From a virus, in IMG/VR virus record IMGVR_UViG_3300031951_000072, positions 64,001 through 91,737 of that record: a DNA stretch of 27,737 nt; one strand, given 5' to 3'. The position numbers and the translations under genes were made by a program. Positions within the stretch are counted from its first letter, which is position 1; each line of letters starts with the position of its first letter. The notes beneath the pieces are model-generated. The model had not been told where the DNA came from. It saw only the letters and a program-made list of their open reading frames with translations, and did no database searches. Below, in pieces: positions 13,947 through 22,231 of this stretch.

Positions 13947-14861
13947 TTATTTTATTTCATAATAATATTCGTTTATTTTTCCCCTCAAATCGCAGACATC
14001 TTTATCTGCCGGTAGTTTTAAAACCCTAATCTTACCGTATAATACCCCCCCATTTAGCTCATGATATAGTTTTAGTGCGTTATCAAAAGCATCTCCATCG
14101 AGGCATATAGTAATATTACCCTTTGCCTTGTTATATAATGCTTCAAAAAGAATATTTGGTAAATGTTTACCTAACAAGGGAATGCTATTGTTTAGAAAAA
14201 AAGAGTCGAACACCCCCTCAACTAAAAAAATATCATCGGACCAATTAATAAGGTGTTCATTAAAAATAATCAACTCCTTTTCAGCCTCAGGATTTTTATA
14301 TTTTGCTCGTGATTTTGTGTTCCAAGATCTTCCAATATAATAATTTAATTCATTGTTACTATCGTATGACGGTACTATAATTCTACCTTTGTAATCTCCT
14401 TTGGCCGCAAAACCTATTTTATATTTGTTTATTATTTCTTCTGTAATACCTCTAGACTTCAAATAATTTATAGCCTCAAGATACGGAGGATACCGTTTAT
14501 TTGATTCACTTAATAACACGAAATCTTCAGGTAGTTTTATTTTCTTCCTAAAATGCGTAACTTGTTCCGAATCTTTCGGTCTTATTAAATTGTAAAGTTT
14601 TTTTAGCCTTTTATCACCATATAATTCAAATAGCTTACCCAGAGGACCATGCATTTTGCTATAATCCCCACAAGACCAGCAGTGAAATAAATGTTTAGAA
14701 TACGATATTTCTAGGTTGCCTTTCCCATCCCCAGATTCTAATCCTTTTAATTCTGAACAATTTGGACAATCATATGATATCTGGGATTTGTTGGGATAGT
14801 GAGCTTTATGCTGACCCAACAGATCATCCAACAAGGTTATTATTACATCATGCTCTTCCAT
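13947..14861 (-). CDS. DnaG-type DNA primase, 304 aa
   Basis: Start chosen at the ATG at 14861 (MEEHDVIITLLDDLLGQHKA). A start at 14900 would add a hydrophobic leader and lie across a candidate promoter. The zinc-binding domain has CPNC (32-35) and CWSC (61-64), preceded by His60. The catalytic half carries the GRIIVPS motif (159-165), equivalent to GRIIFPI in DnaG. Its TOPRIM core has LVEGVFD (E215), ICLDGDA (D255, D257) and a third acidic patch at DKDVCDL. It should lay down RNA primers at the phage replication fork. No helicase domain is fused, so a separate helicase is expected outside the window. The PD-(D/E)XK exonuclease follows directly. Confidence 0.85.
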   Translation of the reverse strand: MEEHDVIITLLDDLLGQHKAHYPNKSQISYDCPNCSELKGLESGDGKGNLEISYSKHLFHCWSCGDYSKMHGPLGKLFELYGDKRLKKLYNLIRPKDSEQVTHFRKKIKLPEDFVLLSESNKRYPPYLEAINYLKSRGITEEIINKYKIGFAAKGDYKGRIIVPSYDSNNELNYYIGRSWNTKSRAKYKNPEAEKELIIFNEHLINWSDDIFLVEGVFDSFFLNNSIPLLGKHLPNILFEALYNKAKGNITICLDGDAFDNALKLYHELNGGVLYGKIRVLKLPADKDVCDLRGKINEYYYEIK

Positions 14862-14865
14862 AGAA

Positions 14866-14873
14866 CAAAGGTA
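14866..14873 (-). promoter_or_regulatory. Bacteroidetes-type -7 box TACCTTTG, candidate promoter
   Basis: TACCTTTG in the context TTTATTACCTTTGTTCT sits 4 bp before the primase ATG at 14861. It matches the TAnnTTTG consensus and the copy near 8705. A -33 TTG at the expected distance is not evident. It lies in the 48-bp gap between the resolvase stop (14910) and the primase start, and would give an almost leaderless transcript. Confidence 0.35.
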
Positions 14874-14909
14874 ATAAATTAATTTCAATAAAAAAAACAA
14901 GAAATAAAT

Positions 14910-15512
14910 TTAACTCCAAATGCCTTCCTTTTTTAGGAACCCTAACGCACAACAATACGCATCAGTACTATCGAAATTTTCTTTTTTCAACGTATTATTT
15001 TTAGTAAATAACCATTGAATTTGCGGTTCACGTTTAGAGACTAATTCCCATATTACCATTTTTTTATCAACATCCTTTGGATACCCACCAAACAAGACAT
15101 TTTTACCCTTATCATTTTTCTGTAAAAGTTCAGGAAAGGCATTTTTCCTGGATTCATATGTTGTGATAAAATCAGGAACAATACCTAATACTTCATAAAC
15201 CTCTCTAAATATTAGAGTGTTAAACCTAAGTAGCGTACCTATTGTATATGCATTATTAGAGTTCAATAACGGCTCTTCAATAACAACATGTGTGATATTT
15301 AAACTAGAATACGCTTCTAACTTTGATCTAAACATATTAGATTTTAATATTAGTTCTTCCAGTTTATTTCCAACTTCAGGTTTTGGCCTGGGGGATACAT
15401 GCGTTAATTCTAATAATTCTTTAGTCGCAATATCAAATAATGCGATCCCAATAGTTTTAGTTGAAACGTCCAATCCTAGAATTTTTGGGTTATTTACAAT
15501 AGTTTCACTCAT
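14910..15512 (-). CDS. RuvC-like Holliday-junction resolvase (RNase H fold), 200 aa
   Basis: An RNase H-fold nuclease. ILGLDVSTKTIGIALFD (11-27) contains the first catalytic Asp (D15). THVVIEEPLL (74-83) contains the central acidic residue (E79/E80). DSTDAYCCALGFL (181-193) carries the C-terminal Asp pair (D181/D184) on a helix. This fits RuvC-type junction resolvases used by Bacteroidetes phages in place of T4 endonuclease VII. The central insertion (FITTYESRKNAFPELLQKND) probably packs at the dimer interface. It should resolve recombination and packaging intermediates. It follows a 51-bp AT-rich gap after the structural gene at 15564, and the primase begins 48 bp after its stop. Confidence 0.8.
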   Translation of the reverse strand: MSETIVNNPKILGLDVSTKTIGIALFDIATKELLELTHVSPRPKPEVGNKLEELILKSNMFRSKLEAYSSLNITHVVIEEPLLNSNNAYTIGTLLRFNTLIFREVYEVLGIVPDFITTYESRKNAFPELLQKNDKGKNVLFGGYPKDVDKKMVIWELVSKREPQIQWLFTKNNTLKKENFDSTDAYCCALGFLKKEGIWS

Positions 15513-15563
15513 ATAATAAATTATTGATACAATAATAGTTAAATATGTTGTAATTGTGAATTA

Positions 15564-17771
15564 TTAAAAATCCAATCTTACTGCAAATTGCTGAGTACCT
15601 TGCCTTTGTATAGGTGACTGCAACTTTGTTATTACAACCAAATCTTTATCGACATCAAACAAACCAACTTCAGTTATAAAACTATTTGTTCCTGGAACCC
15701 ATGTTGGGTTAGTTGTGTTTGTAAATTGTGTTGAAACTAAATTACATAAAAACCTCATTTCATAAATAGTTGCCTCAATATCTGTCTCGATATTTCCATA
15801 AAAAAAATACTCCTCACCAAAATTCAAAAGATCTTCTTGCCCTGATGGTTCTGGTAAAGGTAAATAATCTGCTAAATCATATGTATCGGCATTATTATAC
15901 ATATCGTAGCTAATAATGAATGTATTTGATGTCATAGCAGAAGGCGAAATTGCTCCATTGCAAGTATCACCGCTCACCCTATAAGTAAAATCAATTTTTT
16001 TCCAAGCTCCAGGCGAAGGTTGTGTTGTAGAACCAGAAACCAACTGAGCTAATACCATAAATTCATTCGCATTAAATCCACTAAAACAAGTGCAACCAGA
16101 ATTCATAAAAGGAAATTCCTCACCAAATTTAATAGCAACGTTTTGCCTGTCTTGATTACACTCATCACTAGGACCTTGCACTTTAGAATAATAATTACAA
16201 TGCAATGAGTCAGTAAATCCAAATGTTGAATTAAATCTATACGTAATATACATGTACTCTTGGTTATTACCTATAACACCAAAGTCATCAACGTCAGCAT
16301 CACACAAATTGGGGGCAACCAAAGACAAAGATGGTGCAGGTAATGTCCAGTTTCTATTTGATTTATACGATAAGGCTGCTACGATTTCGTCATCGTCAAA
16401 CACAATAGTTTTTATATCAGGAAATACTTTTCCTACTCTATTTGGTGTACCTAAGTTATTTACATGTGTATCCCACAAATGATAGTATCTTAGCCCTGGA
16501 TTATTCATATCATTATCCACAGCAGATTTCATATATTTGACTTGGAATAATCCCTGAACCCCAACATCCGGATCAACATAAAAAGTCTCCCCCATTTGAC
16601 CGGTAGATGACTTATGCCACATTAGCCAAGGTATTGAAACTTTAAAGTTTCTAGCAAAACCAGTCGTCTCTAAACTTTGCGGATCGAATGGTCTTAACGC
16701 AAATTTTTCACCATAAAAACTATCAATAGCATTGTTTGTATAATGAACTATAGCAATAGCCTTTTGCTCATTAGGATTTTGATAAACAGGTTTTTGATAT
16801 GAATTAAAATAATAAGTATCTGTTGTTTCAGCAGTTAATGCAGGTGAAACCCAAAATGTTTGACCGCTTAGTTCTTGATAGCCAAAATATTCTTTACTAC
16901 CAAGATATGTTCGTGAATTATATTTTGTGAAATCTTCATTCAAAGTAGAAACCACACCTGCCGGACTTACTGACCAAGGAATATTCATATTCCAAATTTT
17001 AACATCGGTGTTACCTAAATCACAAATAGATTCAAAGTTAATAACATCAGGTGGCCAGTATCCTTCAGGCGTATTGTAATCATATAACTCAGTCATACCT
17101 GAAGGGTATATTAATACTCTAGCCGTTCCACAACAACCCGACTCAGAATAATTAGGTATATTCCTATCCAAAGTTAGTGTATTACCTGATACTGATTGTA
17201 TTTTATAAGTTAAAATTGGAAAGTTTGCAGTTAACCCACTATTACATGAACCAACCCCATCATAATAAATCGTAGCAAAATGACCGGAAAATGTTACTCC
17301 TGTTGTTGTAGAACAAAAATCGTCTGTTAATGTTATAGTATTACCACTATTTGAACAAAGGTCCAAAATGTAATTAGAACTAATAGTGTATGCTGAAGAA
17401 GTTTTTGCCGTCCATGAATTAGCCGAACCACTAAAAAAGCCTCTTGGTGCTGCTGTGTTGAATACCGAATAAATTTGTGAGTCCTCAAACGCTAAACCAT
17501 ATGTATTGCCAGATGAACCAGATACATAATATGGATATTTTATATGCATTTTATTTGTCTCTGGATTCTGACTAGAATTTTGAGCATTATATGCGGCCTC
17601 TATTATATTATTGTTTGTTTGATTATAACCTGGTATCTGATTATATAGCACTTCACTATCCCCAATTTGGAAATAACGAATATCTAGTTTACCTTTAGAT
17701 AGCTTTAATCTACCGGTATCTGTAAACCTTGTATTTAATAGACCTGATGTATTTTTTATTATATATGCCAT
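15564..17771 (-). CDS. baseplate/tail-fibre type structural protein, 735 aa
   Basis: The N-terminus, NTSGLLNTRFTDTGRLKLSK then DIRYFQIGDSEV (7-41), has the TDTGRxKL...YFQIGDSE pattern of phage tail or baseplate proteins. The middle ~600 residues are Gly/Ser/Thr/Asn/Tyr-rich and beta-stranded, with scattered Cys and no enzyme motif. The C-terminus (ITEVGLFDVDKDLVVITKLQ) carries the IxEVGLFD motif typical of tail-fibre N-terminal and baseplate attachment domains. Together these suggest a component linking fibres to the baseplate. It is adjacent to the fibre genes (30-bp gap). The leader has an AT-rich box (GGATATTTATCGTT) and no Shine-Dalgarno. The exact T4 equivalent is not clear to me. Confidence 0.75.
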   Translation of the reverse strand: MAYIIKNTSGLLNTRFTDTGRLKLSKGKLDIRYFQIGDSEVLYNQIPGYNQTNNNIIEAAYNAQNSSQNPETNKMHIKYPYYVSGSSGNTYGLAFEDSQIYSVFNTAAPRGFFSGSANSWTAKTSSAYTISSNYILDLCSNSGNTITLTDDFCSTTTGVTFSGHFATIYYDGVGSCNSGLTANFPILTYKIQSVSGNTLTLDRNIPNYSESGCCGTARVLIYPSGMTELYDYNTPEGYWPPDVINFESICDLGNTDVKIWNMNIPWSVSPAGVVSTLNEDFTKYNSRTYLGSKEYFGYQELSGQTFWVSPALTAETTDTYYFNSYQKPVYQNPNEQKAIAIVHYTNNAIDSFYGEKFALRPFDPQSLETTGFARNFKVSIPWLMWHKSSTGQMGETFYVDPDVGVQGLFQVKYMKSAVDNDMNNPGLRYYHLWDTHVNNLGTPNRVGKVFPDIKTIVFDDDEIVAALSYKSNRNWTLPAPSLSLVAPNLCDADVDDFGVIGNNQEYMYITYRFNSTFGFTDSLHCNYYSKVQGPSDECNQDRQNVAIKFGEEFPFMNSGCTCFSGFNANEFMVLAQLVSGSTTQPSPGAWKKIDFTYRVSGDTCNGAISPSAMTSNTFIISYDMYNNADTYDLADYLPLPEPSGQEDLLNFGEEYFFYGNIETDIEATIYEMRFLCNLVSTQFTNTTNPTWVPGTNSFITEVGLFDVDKDLVVITKLQSPIQRQGTQQFAVRLDF

Positions 17772-17801
17772 AACGATAAATATCCTATTTAATGTAAATT
17801 A

Positions 17802-19178
17802 TTAGCCACTAGGTGGGTTATTAGGGTCTTGCTGCGGTATTTGTTGAGGTATTTGCGTGGTACTCTCAATTATTGTTGTTGGTTGAATTATAACACAATC
17901 ATTATCCACCGTAATATTTGACAAATAAGCATTTATCCCAACCGTACCTCTTGTATAACATAATGGATCGAATGTGAAGCCAGGATCAATATCTATTGTA
18001 TATTCAATGTAACCAACAATATTTGATGTGTTATTACCTGTTATGGCTGTAGCAGAATATATATCATATGCAGCATATACATCATGTATCGGATTACATT
18101 GTGACGTAGATATATTGATGAATGGCCCACTATCTATTATTGACATTGTTTTTTGAATATTATTCACACTAATACTATGCCCTGTTGTTATAAAACTAAC
18201 TGTTCCAGGCTCAGAATAGGTTTTAGTGTATGTTACAACATAATCAAACTCAATATTAACACCTACAGGCAATAATGATGTATCAATAGTAAAGTCGATT
18301 TTGTATTTTGTTAAGTCATTTATAGTTGTACCAACTCTATCCGGGCCAGCAGTAACAACCATCGGTAATTCATAAGTTTTTGGTTGAGATGGTGATAGTG
18401 TAACGTCACAACTAGTTGTATTACCTGATGAATCTTTAGCATAGACTGTATATGCCCCAGAAAATAACCCATTAAATATCCCAACATTAATAAAATTAAC
18501 ATTATCTAAAGAATATTGCCAAGGAGGATTACCACCAGTTGCCACCGAAGTTATTGACCCATCATTTTCGTTTACACATGATGGACTATTAAAATTACAC
18601 TTTATACTATATGTCTTATCTGCACTTTGACATTGACCCTCTGTTGATTTACAACTAAAAAATTGAGCGTTATTACCAAAGACAAACCATCCTGTCAATG
18701 GGGTATCTTTCGGGTCTGAGCTTCGTATAATTAAGCTAGGATAATCAGGTATTGGGTCTAGCTCCCAATATTGATTTATAAAATTCCATCTGGCATAATA
18801 GTTTATCAGATTTATTGTCGTAAAATACTCAGGTTTACCATTATAAGAGTTGCCGTTATAACAAAATGTATATCTTTTAAGCGTATTTGTTCTTGAATTT
18901 GTAATTGATAAACAAAAACAAGGATATGTTTTAATTGGATCTGAAATGTTTATTGTATTATACAAGCCACATAAATTGTTATATAATAATATTTTTTTAC
19001 TTGTATCTGGGACTACAACTAAAACCCCTGTTATTAACTCCGAAAAAGTTAATCCTGTAGCAAATTCTGTTGTTAAATATTTAGTAGCCAAACTACTAGA
19101 TGATATATTATCATAATACACCGAAAAAGTTCCGTCAGGAGTTCCTGCTGTTATTGTTATATTAAATATCCTATTCAT
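17802..19178 (-). CDS. tail-fibre/adhesin protein with SprB-like repeat, 458 aa
   Basis: Start at the ATG at 19178, one base after the previous stop. A longer frame to 19298 only mirrors the neighbour's PT repeats as His/Gln/Leu junk. An N-terminal beta domain begins MNRIFNITITAGTPDGTFSV. Residues 190-266 match the SprB repeat: NENDGSITSVATGGNPPWQY, YSLDNVNF, GLFSGAYTVYAKDSSGN, DVTLSPSQP. A further beta-rich domain (YVVTYTKTYSEPG) and a Pro/Gln/Thr tail (QIPQQIPQQDPNNPP) follow. SprB repeats are typical of the Flavobacterium gliding adhesin SprB and of Bacteroidetes surface proteins. No signal peptide, as expected of a virion fibre. The likely role is host-surface binding. Confidence 0.75.
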   Translation of the reverse strand: MNRIFNITITAGTPDGTFSVYYDNISSSSLATKYLTTEFATGLTFSELITGVLVVVPDTSKKILLYNNLCGLYNTINISDPIKTYPCFCLSITNSRTNTLKRYTFCYNGNSYNGKPEYFTTINLINYYARWNFINQYWELDPIPDYPSLIIRSSDPKDTPLTGWFVFGNNAQFFSCKSTEGQCQSADKTYSIKCNFNSPSCVNENDGSITSVATGGNPPWQYSLDNVNFINVGIFNGLFSGAYTVYAKDSSGNTTSCDVTLSPSQPKTYELPMVVTAGPDRVGTTINDLTKYKIDFTIDTSLLPVGVNIEFDYVVTYTKTYSEPGTVSFITTGHSISVNNIQKTMSIIDSGPFINISTSQCNPIHDVYAAYDIYSATAITGNNTSNIVGYIEYTIDIDPGFTFDPLCYTRGTVGINAYLSNITVDNDCVIIQPTTIIESTTQIPQQIPQQDPNNPPSG

Positions 19179-19179
19179 A

Positions 19180-20094
19180 TTATGGTGTCGGAGTTGGCGT
19201 AGGTGTTGGTGTTGATGTCGGAGTAGGACTAACTGTAGGTGTTGGTGTTGATGTTGGTGTCGGGCTAGGAGATATTGTTGGTATTGAACAAGTGCCAATA
19301 TTTAAAACAGACCCCAAAGAATTTGTTTGTATCCAATAAATACCGTTTGAATAATACCCTTCAACTACAGGCATTGTTAATTCATAATCATAATAAATGA
19401 TATCCCCACTTTGCATTTCAAATATTTGTGAAACTGTTGACCAGTATTCTTTTGTTTCACCAGAACATGATGACAAGATAGTTGTTCCGCTACCTAATAA
19501 CAAATAGTTAAGTTCACTAACAGAGCCAGAAAAAATACAATCTAATGGTTCTATTAATTCGCAGCTAACGGTTGTTATAAAGTCATAATATTTATCAGTA
19601 ATTGTGGCATTATATGTACCTGCACTCAAGTTATATATTGTTGTACCAGTAGCTGTGGTATTATTAGGTAATGACCATACAACATAATATGGTGCTGTAC
19701 CCCCAGTTATTGCTAAAGATAATATTCCACTATTAGGACTATTAACGTCAGGATTTATTGCAATACACTGAGCACCTAATGGAAATAATGTTATTGGTTC
19801 ACATTCGTTATATGAAACCCCTGGTATCGGAGGTGGAGGTAATGGCGTTGGCTCTGGCCCTGGACATGGCAAGCATCCTGAATATGAACATGTCATACCA
19901 GATCCAGCATCAACCAAAGGTATATCATCATTTAGAATGGTAAAATATACCTTAATATCTGGCTCTTCAATAACTTTGTAACAAAAATTAATTGGCTTGC
20001 TGATTAATAAATTACCAACAGTGTATTTTGTTCCTGATTTTATTTTATATATTTGATTATCACAGCATCCTGTAACATAGCTACTTAAATTCAT
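19180..20094 (-). CDS. fibre protein with SprB-like repeat, ending in a Pro-Thr tail, 304 aa
   Basis: Start at the ATG at 20094 (MNLSSYVTGCCDNQIYKIKS). A start at 20130 would run into the upstream gene. After a Cys-rich N-terminal domain there is a Pro linker (PGPEPTPLPPPPIPG). An SprB-like repeat spans about 106-183: NSPNSGILSLAITGGTAPYY, YNLSAGTYNATITDKYY, CELIEP. A second beta domain (YWSTVSQIFEMQSGDIIYYD) follows. The last ~30 residues are Pro/Thr/Ser repeats (STPTPTVSPTPT...) and the stop comes inside them. It looks like one fibre module whose linker is terminal, with the next module encoded one base downstream. Probably a receptor-binding or spacer component. Confidence 0.7.
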   Translation of the reverse strand: MNLSSYVTGCCDNQIYKIKSGTKYTVGNLLISKPINFCYKVIEEPDIKVYFTILNDDIPLVDAGSGMTCSYSGCLPCPGPEPTPLPPPPIPGVSYNECEPITLFPLGAQCIAINPDVNSPNSGILSLAITGGTAPYYVVWSLPNNTTATGTTIYNLSAGTYNATITDKYYDFITTVSCELIEPLDCIFSGSVSELNYLLLGSGTTILSSCSGETKEYWSTVSQIFEMQSGDIIYYDYELTMPVVEGYYSNGIYWIQTNSLGSVLNIGTCSIPTISPSPTPTSTPTPTVSPTPTSTPTPTPTPTP

Positions 20095-20099
20095 ATAAT

Positions 20100-20318
20100 T
20101 TATATTACAATTAAAGATTTTATCACACAATTATTCCCATCTAATACCCGGATACCAACTTCACTTAAATTATTGTATGGTTCTGGAACTAAAAAAGAAT
20201 ATGGTATGTCAGCATCATTTATTGTTGTAACGTATGCACACATGTTATATGTATTGTCACAAATATATACTGTGTATGGTTGTGTTCCGATTAAGTCTGT
20301 AATAGTTATCTCTTTCAT
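20100..20318 (-). CDS. small fibre-associated beta protein, 72 aa
   Basis: Starts MKEITITDLIGTQPYTVYIC and continues with alternating strands (MCAYVTTINDADIPYSFLVP, SEVGIRVLDGNNC). The pattern of a GTxPYTVYIC strand, a Pro-rich turn, then V-x-V-x-DxNxC recalls a single immunoglobulin-like module found inside larger Bacteroidetes phage fibres. Here it is free-standing between two large fibre genes (6 bp after one stop, and its stop is 5 bp before the next start). It could be a separate small virion protein or a piece of a once continuous fibre. Confidence 0.6.
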   Translation of the reverse strand: MKEITITDLIGTQPYTVYICDNTYNMCAYVTTINDADIPYSFLVPEPYNNLSEVGIRVLDGNNCVIKSLIVI

Positions 20319-20324
20319 ATTATT

Positions 20325-22115
20325 TTAACTTACACATGTTCCCCAAACTATTGTCACAACAGTAGATCCTATTAATATTGTTGACCCACTAGACGGTATG
20401 GATGTTCCATTTATTTTTACATTATATAATGTGTATCTAATCGGAGTGCCTCCTCCTCCTGAATTCCAATAACCTGTTTTAGTGTCTGGAGTTAAAGATA
20501 CTATCCCAGAATTACCAGTGTTAAATGTTACTAGACTGCTCAGATTATTATATTGAGCACCAGCAACACCTGATGTACAACCTATATCATCATAACCATC
20601 ACCAAAAACTGTTGAAACTGTTAAGTTACCTGTTATAGGTGTATTTAGTTCCGCAACAAATATTGGGAACGATGAACTAGATATATTGTCCATTGTTAAA
20701 TATAATGTTGGGATAACGTCTGTCGGTGTTGGTGTTGGTGTTGAAGTCGGTGTATTCGTAGGAGTGCTTGTTGGTGCCGGAGCAGGTGTCGAAGTTGGGC
20801 CTGTTGCCGTTGGAGATAATGTAGGTGTTGGTGATATCGTGCTTGTTGGTGTTATTGTCGGTGTAGGTGTTGGCGTTGGAGTTATTGAACAGTTATCACA
20901 ACCTGGACCTAAAACCCATATTATGTCATTGAGGATAGCATTTGACGAATTACTTGATAATGACTCGTATGTTACACATTTTGAAACGCCATTTATTACA
21001 CAATTAAATGTAACTCCAGTCTCAATTGATAATCCTGAAAATACCAATGAGTCAACAACATAGTATGTGTCTCCTGATATACAATCAACTAGTTTTTTTG
21101 TTTTAGTATCTGTAAATGTATCATCAACTAAAGTATATGTTACATCACCACTAAAGCAAACGCTATAACCCGTTATTGGTGTTGCCGTAGGTGTCGCACT
21201 AGGTGTTGGTGTAGGTAATGTTGTAGCACTTAAAGAAATACTAGATAACGAACAATCAGATGTCGGCGTTGGTGTCGGTGTTGGTGTTGGAGTAGATGTC
21301 GGTGTAGGGCTTATTGTTGCTGTTGGTGTTGGTGTTATTATCTCACAATTAAAATACGCATTAAAATCAAAATCGTCGCATATTGCAGGTGTTGGCGTTG
21401 GTGTTACAACACAAACTCCTTCTGTTAATTCAGATAATGAAATGTCTGGGCAATTTTCGTAACAAGGAACTTTACCAAATAAAAAACAATCTCCACCCAA
21501 ACTATCAGATAAACACCATTTATACCCTGTATTATATAAATACCCTATTTGATCTGTACCCCCAGTATAATACGCATATCCATTATAGTTACCAACTTTA
21601 TTATAGGTCCCATCATTATCAAAATAATTATTAGTATCTAAGCAATATTGGTTAATCGGACATTCAGGCCCTATATACGTAGGTGTCGGTGTTGGTGATG
21701 GTGTAGGTGTAGGCGTTTGTGTTGGTGTAGGTGTAGGGCATGTTATGCAGCCTTCACAACTAACTTGCTGGACAAATATACCTGTTGTCCCATCATATAC
21801 TGTTCCTCCACCTAAATTATCTATATAGGTGCAACCAGTATATCCTGAAACAGTAACGTGATAAAAGTTAGAAACTAATTGTGCCGGAATACCACTAACT
21901 GTAAATGTTATGCCACTATCACAACAATCCGTAAAATTGTATTGATAACTAGCACAGGCTGGACTACAACTCATGTCAGTTAATGTTATTCCAGAATATG
22001 AGTAATCGTCATTTAAACAAATTGGTGTACCAATAGTAGATCCGCTTTGGAAATAACCGCAACAATCTGTATATTGCCAGGAGCTAGAATTAGTTACACC
22101 AGATAGACAAGCCAT
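20325..22115 (-). CDS. modular tail fibre with Cys-rich domains and Pro-Thr linkers, 596 aa
   Basis: Begins MACLSGVTNSSSWQYTDCCG. Small Cys- and aromatic-rich beta domains alternate with at least five linkers of (PT)n/(TPTPTS) type (for example around residues 125-146, 240-250, 260-285, 305-320 and 415-465). The C-terminal domain (about 470-596: LYLTMDNISSSSFPIFVAEL ... GDGYDDIGCTSG) has no linker. Repeated paired Cys suggest disulfides or metal sites in each module. No signal peptide, as expected for a virion fibre. PT linkers probably act as rigid extended spacers and are possible O-glycosylation targets. It is divergent from the plus-strand glycosyltransferase island at 22232. Confidence 0.75.
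   Translation of the reverse strand: MACLSGVTNSSSWQYTDCCGYFQSGSTIGTPICLNDDYSYSGITLTDMSCSPACASYQYNFTDCCDSGITFTVSGIPAQLVSNFYHVTVSGYTGCTYIDNLGGGTVYDGTTGIFVQQVSCEGCITCPTPTPTQTPTPTPSPTPTPTYIGPECPINQYCLDTNNYFDNDGTYNKVGNYNGYAYYTGGTDQIGYLYNTGYKWCLSDSLGGDCFLFGKVPCYENCPDISLSELTEGVCVVTPTPTPAICDDFDFNAYFNCEIITPTPTATISPTPTSTPTPTPTPTPTSDCSLSSISLSATTLPTPTPSATPTATPITGYSVCFSGDVTYTLVDDTFTDTKTKKLVDCISGDTYYVVDSLVFSGLSIETGVTFNCVINGVSKCVTYESLSSNSSNAILNDIIWVLGPGCDNCSITPTPTPTPTITPTSTISPTPTLSPTATGPTSTPAPAPTSTPTNTPTSTPTPTPTDVIPTLYLTMDNISSSSFPIFVAELNTPITGNLTVSTVFGDGYDDIGCTSGVAGAQYNNLSSLVTFNTGNSGIVSLTPDTKTGYWNSGGGGTPIRYTLYNVKINGTSIPSSGSTILIGSTVVTIVWGTCVS
20722..20883 (-). repeat. Pro-Thr linker, longest 6-bp-type tandem repeat tract
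   Basis: A degenerate repeat of about 6 bp (GGTGTT/GGTGTC-like on the plus strand) encodes alternating Pro/Thr/Ser/Ala in the 596-aa fibre. Shorter tracts of the same kind lie at about 21178-21222, 21260-21337, 21390-21407 and 21677-21739 in the same gene, and at about 19183-19284 in the 304-aa fibre. Slippage by whole units would keep the frame and vary linker length. Confidence 0.8.
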
Positions 22116-22231
22116 GAATAATGTTTTATACTATAAATAACTAGAATTTAATTTTTTTGATAAAATCAATGAAAAATAATAAGCTAATTTATTTAATTTT
22201 GAATTAAAAAACATTATTTTTTTAACAAAAA
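22116..22231. promoter_or_regulatory. divergent intergenic region between fibre gene and glycosyltransferase island
   Basis: A 116-bp, very AT-rich spacer between divergently transcribed genes, so it should hold promoters for both. A plus-strand TATAAATA box (22132-22139) and a TAATTTTG box matching TAnnTTTG (22194-22201) face the glycosyltransferase genes. Neither has a well-placed upstream element. No Shine-Dalgarno precedes the ATG at 22232; the leader ends TTAACAAAAA. Confidence 0.4.

Noticed and set aside
14862-14900. Longer primase start with a hydrophobic leader
   Set aside because: A soluble primase should not have it, and it spans a candidate promoter. The ATG at 14861 fits better.
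15520-15536. ATTATTG/CAATAAT hairpin before the resolvase gene
   Set aside because: An AT-only 7-bp stem with a 3-base loop and no T-run; expected by chance in this DNA.
19179-19298. 40-residue N-terminal extension of the 458-aa fibre protein
   Set aside because: It is the frame-shifted reading of the neighbour's PT repeats. The ATG at 19178 follows the previous stop by one base.
20686-21063. 125-aa plus-strand ORF rich in Val/Gly
   Set aside because: Antisense shadow of the Pro-Thr linker repeats in the 596-aa fibre gene.
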